This document shows, one piece after another, positions 58,124 to 64,000 of a stretch of DNA of 64,000 bases. Source of the DNA: Chlorophyllum brunneum. Taxonomy: Eukaryota; Basidiomycota; Agaricomycetes; Agaricales; Agaricaceae. The DNA is taken from NCBI GenBank assembly GCA_963576785.1, contig OY756142.1, positions 2,914,001 to 2,978,000 on the forward strand. Reading direction: 5' to 3'. The notes beneath the pieces were generated by a model. It was not told where the DNA came from, did no database searches, and was given only the letters and a program-made list of their open reading frames with translations. Positions within the stretch are counted from its first letter, which is position 1. Each line of letters begins with the position of its first letter. A program made the translations under genes and the position numbers.

Positions 58124-60480
58124 TTACACCTCATACCCCGCTTTTGTCATACTAACCCACATCCCCTCCCTAACATACATAGTCAAATGAGTTGCAGGCC
58201 TGACCTTCTCCCTATTTTTCCTCGACTCTCTCATTCCCCTCTTCCAATCCCTCGGCGCCCTCGCACTCAACGGCATGGCATCAACCTCCACCCTTACGCT
58301 TTCAAACCTCTGCAATAATCGCACAAGGAAGAACGACGCCTCATGGTATGCAAATTGTTGTCCTAGGCATATCCGTGGACCAGCGTTAAATGGGAGGAAT
58401 ATGAATGGATTAGGTGTGAGGTATCTGTGCAACCTGGAATCGAGGAATCTGTCCGGATCGAATTCGAGAGCTGGATACCGAGCGGGATAAGTGGATATCA
58501 TAGCTTGCAGAAGTGGAAGGGCGTACCATCAGGTCCCCATAAATCTTTCCTTCTGTGCATGAGGAGGACAGTGTACGGTGTCCTTGTGTTCGCCGGGATG
58601 TAATACGGCTTTCCACCAGGTTCTTTGGCAGGCCATAACGTAGCTGCTTTGGATGCCCTCACATTAAACGGTCTACGGATTTACGTGAGTAACATCATGC
58701 AAAAGGTATGTCACCTATGCACTCACACAACAGGGTATAATCTCAGTGTCTCTTCAAAAAGCGACATCGCAGTCAGCGCAAGCTCATAAAAACAAAGATG
58801 AACAAGATGTCGCACCATTGATAACAGCCCTCAAATACTTCATATCCTTTAAATCATTATACTCAGGTCTCCTATGTGGTCCAACCTTTTCCACCACCTC
58901 CTCCCTAAGCCGCTTCAACACCTCCGGATGTTCAGCAAGCATATATATGACAAACGTCAATGTGCTTGCAGTCTACAAAGTTCATCAGCAGGCATTTCAT
59001 GTTGAGGTAGAGAAGACTTGCAGTATCCCGACCGGCGACTAGCAAACTCATAATCTCATCCTTCAAGATTTCCAAATCATCCGTCTCATTGACAAGATTC
59101 CCTAACAAGGTTTCTTCCTCCTCTTCCACCCCTTCCCTCTTTTTCCCTCCACGTTCAGACCCAATCCTTTGCCGTTTCTTCCTAACAGCCTCTTCGACAA
59201 TCGGTTCAATCAACTCTTTCACAATTCTCATCGGTTCCTTAATTTTGTCCTTCCAAAATTCCATCAATGGCCAATGAATACCATATCGTGACCTCGTAGC
59301 TGTTATTTGTTGAGCTTCCGAGAACGCTTGTGCGAATCGTGTTGAAAAGTTTTGTGATTCTTTGGAAACGGATTTGACGTGTAATGGATGATTATATGGG
59401 TATGGAAGGGAACCAGAGAGTGATTGCACGTCGTGTCCGAACAAGAATTCGGTTGCAGAATCTAGTGTGAACCGCCCGACAAGATCCTGGTAAATGATGT
59501 CAGTAACCGCATAATCTCATAGTACTGACTAACCTGGATATTGACCGCAACGCCTTCTTCTAATCGTTCAGTAAGCTTGTCCAACGCGTGCTCAGCGTGG
59601 CGGTCAAAGATATCGAAATGGCTTATCCTATCCCGGCTGAAGTACGGTCTGGTCATTGAGCGATGGAATCTATTGTTACATCATGTGTGTGAGTTTAAGA
59701 CTGAGATCGTGGGTAGGGGGACGTACCGCCACAGTTCACCATCTGCAGCGAAGACGCCAGTTCCAAGGAGAGGGCGAAATAACCACCGGGTTTCTGGACC
59801 TAATAGAACGCATACCCTTGATCAACCAGGCCCAACCAGACACCATGGTAGCACGCACCCTTCTCGAAATGCTCAAACTGGGTCGCTAGTATGATTTTGA
59901 TATTTTCTGGCTCCGCAGTAATTATCTACGATATTACATCCATCAGCCTTTCGTTATCTATAAAGCGAATAAAACCCACCCTATTCTCAAATAATACTCG
60001 ATTATTGATCGTATACGACCCAAGATTCTCAAAAGCCTCTTCTAAAGCCTCAGCTAAAATCGCCCATTCAATCAGCATTCGGGAACCGCGACAAGCCAGT
60101 TATCATCGAGACTTACCGATATATCCGTCATTCACCGTCCTCGAAGCCCTCACCAAAATCCCAAGTCCACCAGGCCACCAGTCCGGTGCTCTGGGTGGCA
60201 GTACAGCACCCAACTTCCACGCTTGGAACCTATTCCTGACCTCATCCCCCAATATCTTCATCGTTAACAATACTGGTACCGACATCGCCATTGCAAGTCC
60301 AAGGTACAACAATCTCAATGGTCCAAACGCAAGCAAGTCCGAGATAAGGGGTACATTAGAAAGAAATGTTGGAGGTGAAGCAGAAAGATAGTTGAGGAAG
60401 TAGATTGTGAGTGGTGGTGAAAGAAGACGTGGTGAGAAGCGTAGGAGATACAAGATACCAGGTGGTATTTCAACTGCCAT
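58124..60480 (-). CDS. Cytochrome P450, CYP63-like, ten exons
   Basis: Exons 60480-60117, 60053-59980, 59925-59859, 59799-59727, 59669-59534, 59486-59022, 58972-58816, 58751-58727, 58672-58527 and 58470-58124 give 617 aa in a continuous frame. The N-terminus has hydrophobic segments ([25 protein letters not shown]) for ER anchoring. The C-helix region reads GELWRFHR. The I-helix AGRDTTASTLTF is created by joining exons 6 and 7. ExxR is ETLR, the PERF-like region is FDPDRF, and the heme loop [17 protein letters not shown] supplies the cysteine ligand. All catalytic motifs are intact. The motif set and length fit the CYP63/CYP52-like clan, which oxidises alkanes, fatty acids and xenobiotics; the substrate here is unknown. 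Intron 6 (59021-58973) has a GC donor (GCAAGT). Confidence 0.88.
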
Positions 60481-61223
60481 AGCGCTCAGAACGGCACAAT
60501 CCTGGGGAAGGAGGGGTGGCCAGAACGGGCGATAGTATAAGGAAAGGGCGCTCCACTGGCTCAAAGTGTCACAGGTAACTTTTAAGCTTTCTTCGGCCTC
60601 GTGGTGCCCTACGGCCTCACAGTGATTACCAGCCCTGGAGTGTTGCCAAGATCTGTGAAATCCCAAGGGCGGGGGTGATTAACGGAAGAAAGAAAGGAGG
60701 GGTGGCTATAAACCATGTGAGTGAGATTTGTATCTCCGCGCCTGAGAGGAGATGATGCGGTTATCCGGCAGAGTATGTCGGCTCGGACACACCGTGGCAT
60801 TGCCGGCTGTTGTCTGATCCGTCGTTGCCACTGTCCATCTAAGTTCGCATCTTGGGCTATTGATTTTATAATAAACGTGAGTAGCTGAGAGTAGAATATT
60901 ACCAGAAAGCGAGGTCTTGAACGAAGGGGTCCGTAACGTATCCCAAGTTCGACTACCGCTAAGTCTAGAATTAGATGTCGAAAGAACTTTGATTCAGCAT
61001 CAAATTTCCCGTCGGTCATCCCGGAACAAAGGACATCTCGGAGACCTAAATTGAGTCACCGCACTAGCATGTCAGGCACCTCATACTGCACACTGACAGC
61101 CATGATGATCATCGAAGCTTATTTTCGCGTTCAGTGCGGCGGTTCACCCGTAAGACGTCAGGTTCAATTCGCGAACATACGAAGAAGTAGAAGAATGTTG
61201 AGAAAAGGGACCTTAGGGTAGTT
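60481..61223. other. Intergenic region upstream of the P450
   Basis: Holds the presumptive P450 promoter and the 3' flank of FUR1. A 136-codon minus-strand ORF (60609-61019) has no motif and is probably chance. No clear TATA box was found. Confidence 0.4.
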
Positions 61224-62387
61224 TTACACGCAATACCTTCTCTCCCCAAAGTCTCCAAGGCCCGGAATAATGTATGCCTTTTCGTTCAACCCCTGATCAA
61301 TCCATCCAGTTATCTACATTAAGATTTCGAGTTAAGGCTAATCACACAGGAGGGAGATAGCGGGAAGAAGTGGACGTACGACTTTGGTAGTAGGATAACG
61401 CGAGCAAAAGTTCGATAGGCCTTCGGGTGCGGCGATCTAGAGCCAATTCGCAGAATCGGATGCAGGGTTAGTAAGAGGGAAATAAAAGGTTATTCTGGTA
61501 GCTCCGTTTGTGGATGCGAAAAGTGATAGGGGAAGAGAGAGGGGGGAGTCAGCCAATATAGGAAGAACGAAATACATACCAGGTTAATGAAGATGATTCT
61601 TTCCGCAGGAACCCCATGCTCAATAAGCACTTCCACAGCTTTAATCGCAGAACCTCCTGTCGCTGTTGTTTAATAAATAAATTAGCATGCAATTGAGAAA
61701 CCGGGATTTGGGGGTACCTAGCATAGGATCTAGCAATAGGACATATCGTTTCTCAATGTCCGAAGGGAATTTGGAGTAGAACAGTTTCGGCTGGGCAGTT
61801 TCCTCATCCTGATAACGTGCATAAGCTACTACACACATCCTGAGAAAGAAAGAACCCTCACTCGTTGGATCAGAATCTTGCCGATCCGAACGCTTCGGCA
61901 TACTTCACGCAGACCTGCTTCCATAGCCTACACACGACCATCGTTACAGCCTTGCGGAAACATATATCACAGAGTGTTCACACACACCTCTCCAGCCCGT
62001 AAGATCGAGACACCGCAGATCTTGCCCTCAAAACCGACGCCTTCGTATGTCGCGCCCTATCTCATCATCCCATTAACACCTTGCAAGTACGATCGCGGGG
62101 GCCACGTCACTCACCGTCGGCGTTTCAATAACCCTGCTTACGACCGGTAAATGGTTCAAACCCTCCTCGACTAAAAGCCTTATGATCCTGTCCGAATAGA
62201 ACAAGAAATCGCCCCTCGACGTCTGTTTGTCCCTAATAATCGTATACAACGCCTCTAGCTGTGCAGTTTGTGGTAGTTTGTACACGCTTGGGGGTATATT
62301 ATTGTTGCTGTTTTGTGCAGGAGTTGCTTGTGGTGCTGGCGAGACTACGAAGGTTGTCGTTGATTGTTGTTGTGAGGGCATTGTCAT
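61224..62387 (-). CDS. FUR1: Uracil phosphoribosyltransferase
   Basis: Seven exons (62387-62115, 62056-61988, 61927-61862, 61808-61718, 61662-61580, 61436-61380, 61313-61224) give 242 aa. The enzyme joins uracil to PRPP to form UMP in pyrimidine salvage in the cytosol and also activates 5-fluorouracil. Conserved parts follow in order: YKLPQTAQLEALYTIIRDK, DFLFYSDRIIRLLVEEGLNH, GVSILRAGEAMEAGLREVCR, IGKILIQRDEET, the PRPP-binding loop LLLDPMLATGGSAIKA, and the C-terminal uracil-binding end IPGLGDFGERRYCV. Length matches yeast-type enzymes plus a glutamine- and asparagine-rich N-terminal extension of about 30 residues. The PRPP loop codons are split by intron 4 (DPML-A-TGG). No damage is seen. 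Confidence 0.93.
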
Positions 62388-64000
62388 GTAATGGTCAATG
62401 TGGTATGGGTATAGTAGGGGACGTCGAGTGATGGTCCGAGTGGGTTATGAACCTATGGTAATATATATCGTGGTCGTGGAAGGAGGGAAAGACTCGGAAG
62501 AGCAAGCAGAAGCCACGAGGGCAGGCACCAACCGTTCTGATACCGTGATCGACGCGATGCCACTTGCCCTCCGATTTATGTCATTCTGCGGGTTGATATG
62601 TATCATGAGTATACTTTGATGTGAAAGACAGACCCGTCGTGCGACGAGTTTAATGTAGTTTAATGAGTATGTAGAGACGACCAGCACAGGCCTTCAGAGT
62701 GCCAAGGAATTCGCGCAGATCCGAGCCCCTATTCTTATGATGTTCGGCGCTTCAGAGTCCACATGCAACTTGAAGAAACCAAATTAAGGATGCATTGATC
62801 TTCATTATATTACACGCCAGGTCTTGCCCAATTATGTACACCACTTGAGAAGTGTCTTCAAGCAGACAATTTACAAGGGATCCATTCACTTCGGGATCCA
62901 GTTCCACGAGGGCACAACTCCATCTCGCCTCTAAAAGTGCTTCCTTCTTCGCCTTCCATCCAAACTTGCGCCGTAGATGTGAGTGGATCATCTGATTGGC
63001 GCCGAAGAGGGACCATTAGCCATCTGTTCGGGTAAGCGGTCTCTCTCAGGTAGGCATTGCACATCCTCAGAAAACGACGATGTTCTCCTAGGGAAAAAGG
63101 GGACCGTCAGCTTTTCTTCACTGTACAGGATCCAATCGTGGCTGTCAGTAGCGTTCAGGAGGATTCGAAGGACTCGCAATGTGGTTATAGAGTACTCTTC
63201 TGGTACATGCATTTTCCCCTCCCGACTTGGTACATCACTCCCGAGGATTCCCCAGCAAGAAGTAAACTCCATAACATACCCGAACGGAGACACAAAAGCA
63301 CTTGTCACCCCGTATATAAAGAAAGAGCAGAACGCGTCCAGCAGTCTCTGTAACACGTACAACAAGGACTCAGGCTTTCCTCCTGGACGTTACAGGTGTG
63401 TTCCACATCACTGTGCTCTATCAGAATAGCCAAGCTGAGGGTCGTCGCGAACTTCAGAGACTCAATACTGGTCCTGACGTTGTCAAAGTCGCTTTAGAAT
63501 CAGATACTGTGATGCAAGAACATGTCAAAGTAGATATTATTCTCGACACGGGCGGTAGTGATCACATTGAGAATGCTGATCCTGAATTGTTATCTTTACG
63601 CTCAACGCCTTTGAGCTATGCAACATGACATCATATAATCATTTTGAAGGGCCTCAAACGAAATTACGCAGCAGACTCACATTCAAGTTTTCCGCGGTAT
63701 CATTCCAACATCGACGATACCTATGGCCACAAGCCGCAAGGCTACGAGGACGATGTGGCTGGTTTCGAGACCCTGGTTTATTCTCTGGAGTTCAAGTTAC
63801 CATTTTCGGTTTCATCCGATTGTATCATGCGTGTTTCCCTGAGAAAGGACACCTTGGGACACTATGTGGTGTCGGGGTAGGAGCAATATTGCAAATGCCT
63901 GTCATAAAAGTATTCAGCCCAGCAGTCTGTCTCGCAAATTATCCATCACGGCTGGGAATAAGAAAACAAGAGGATGATTTTGAGGCTAAGCGCGCATCAG
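62388..64000. other. Right end, no gene supported
   Basis: Overlapping ORFs exist on both strands: minus 62988-63365 (125 codons, starts MLYVLQRLLDAFCSFF), minus 62752-62991 (contains SLVNCLLEDTSQVVYIIG), and plus 63398-63628 and 63644-63880. The minus pair could be exons of one gene ending at 62752, but I found no junction joining them without a stop. No motif was recognised. Confidence 0.35.

Noticed and set aside
61128..61200. Possible tRNA (ggttcaattc resembles a B box)
   Set aside because: The T stem does not pair and no acceptor or anticodon stem could be formed.

Overview
The window looks like genomic DNA of a filamentous basidiomycete, most likely an Agaricomycete. Introns are short (about 45-60 nt, GT-AG with one GC-AG). 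There is a DUF6533 gene cluster, a CYP63-like P450 built from many short exons, Ty3/gypsy chromoviruses and Tad1-like LINEs. Exon structures were worked out by eye from reading-frame continuity, splice signals and agreement between paralogues. No search could be run.

Layout. (1) 1-3.8 kb, host genes: an F-box type protein running off the left edge (minus), a tRNA-Ser(GCT) with a 15-nt intron (minus), the Cajal-body protein coilin (plus) and a small unknown ORF. (2) 5.2-50.5 kb, a three-fold duplicated block. Each unit carries a type I DUF6533 membrane-protein gene followed by a type II DUF6533 gene. Unit 1 (5.2-10.0 kb) is damaged. Unit 2 (11.3-14.46 kb plus 44.05-44.92 kb) has an intact type I gene. 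Unit 3 (44.9-50.5 kb) has intact type I and type II genes. An O-methyltransferase remnant lies between units 1 and 2. (3) 14,461-44,044, a 29.6-kb nest of retroelements that splits unit 2. A decayed Ty1/copia element was invaded by a 1.1-kb solo LTR, a young gypsy chromovirus and a LINE fragment. It is followed by a minus-strand LINE, a decayed second gypsy element and a minus-strand second copia element that itself holds a solo LTR of the first copia family. (4) 52.1-62.4 kb, a compact run of intact minus-strand host genes: a roughly 1435-aa mitochondrial-type PPR protein, a 240-aa single-pass membrane protein of unknown function, a 617-aa cytochrome P450 in ten exons, and uracil phosphoribosyltransferase (FUR1) in seven exons. 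The last 1.6 kb has no gene I can support.

The host genes do not form an obvious pathway. Coilin and the tRNA belong to RNA metabolism, the PPR protein to organellar RNA, FUR1 to pyrimidine salvage and the P450 to oxidation of hydrophobic substrates. The main biology of the window is a lineage-specific expansion of DUF6533 receptor-like proteins in a repeat-rich island between two stable gene blocks.
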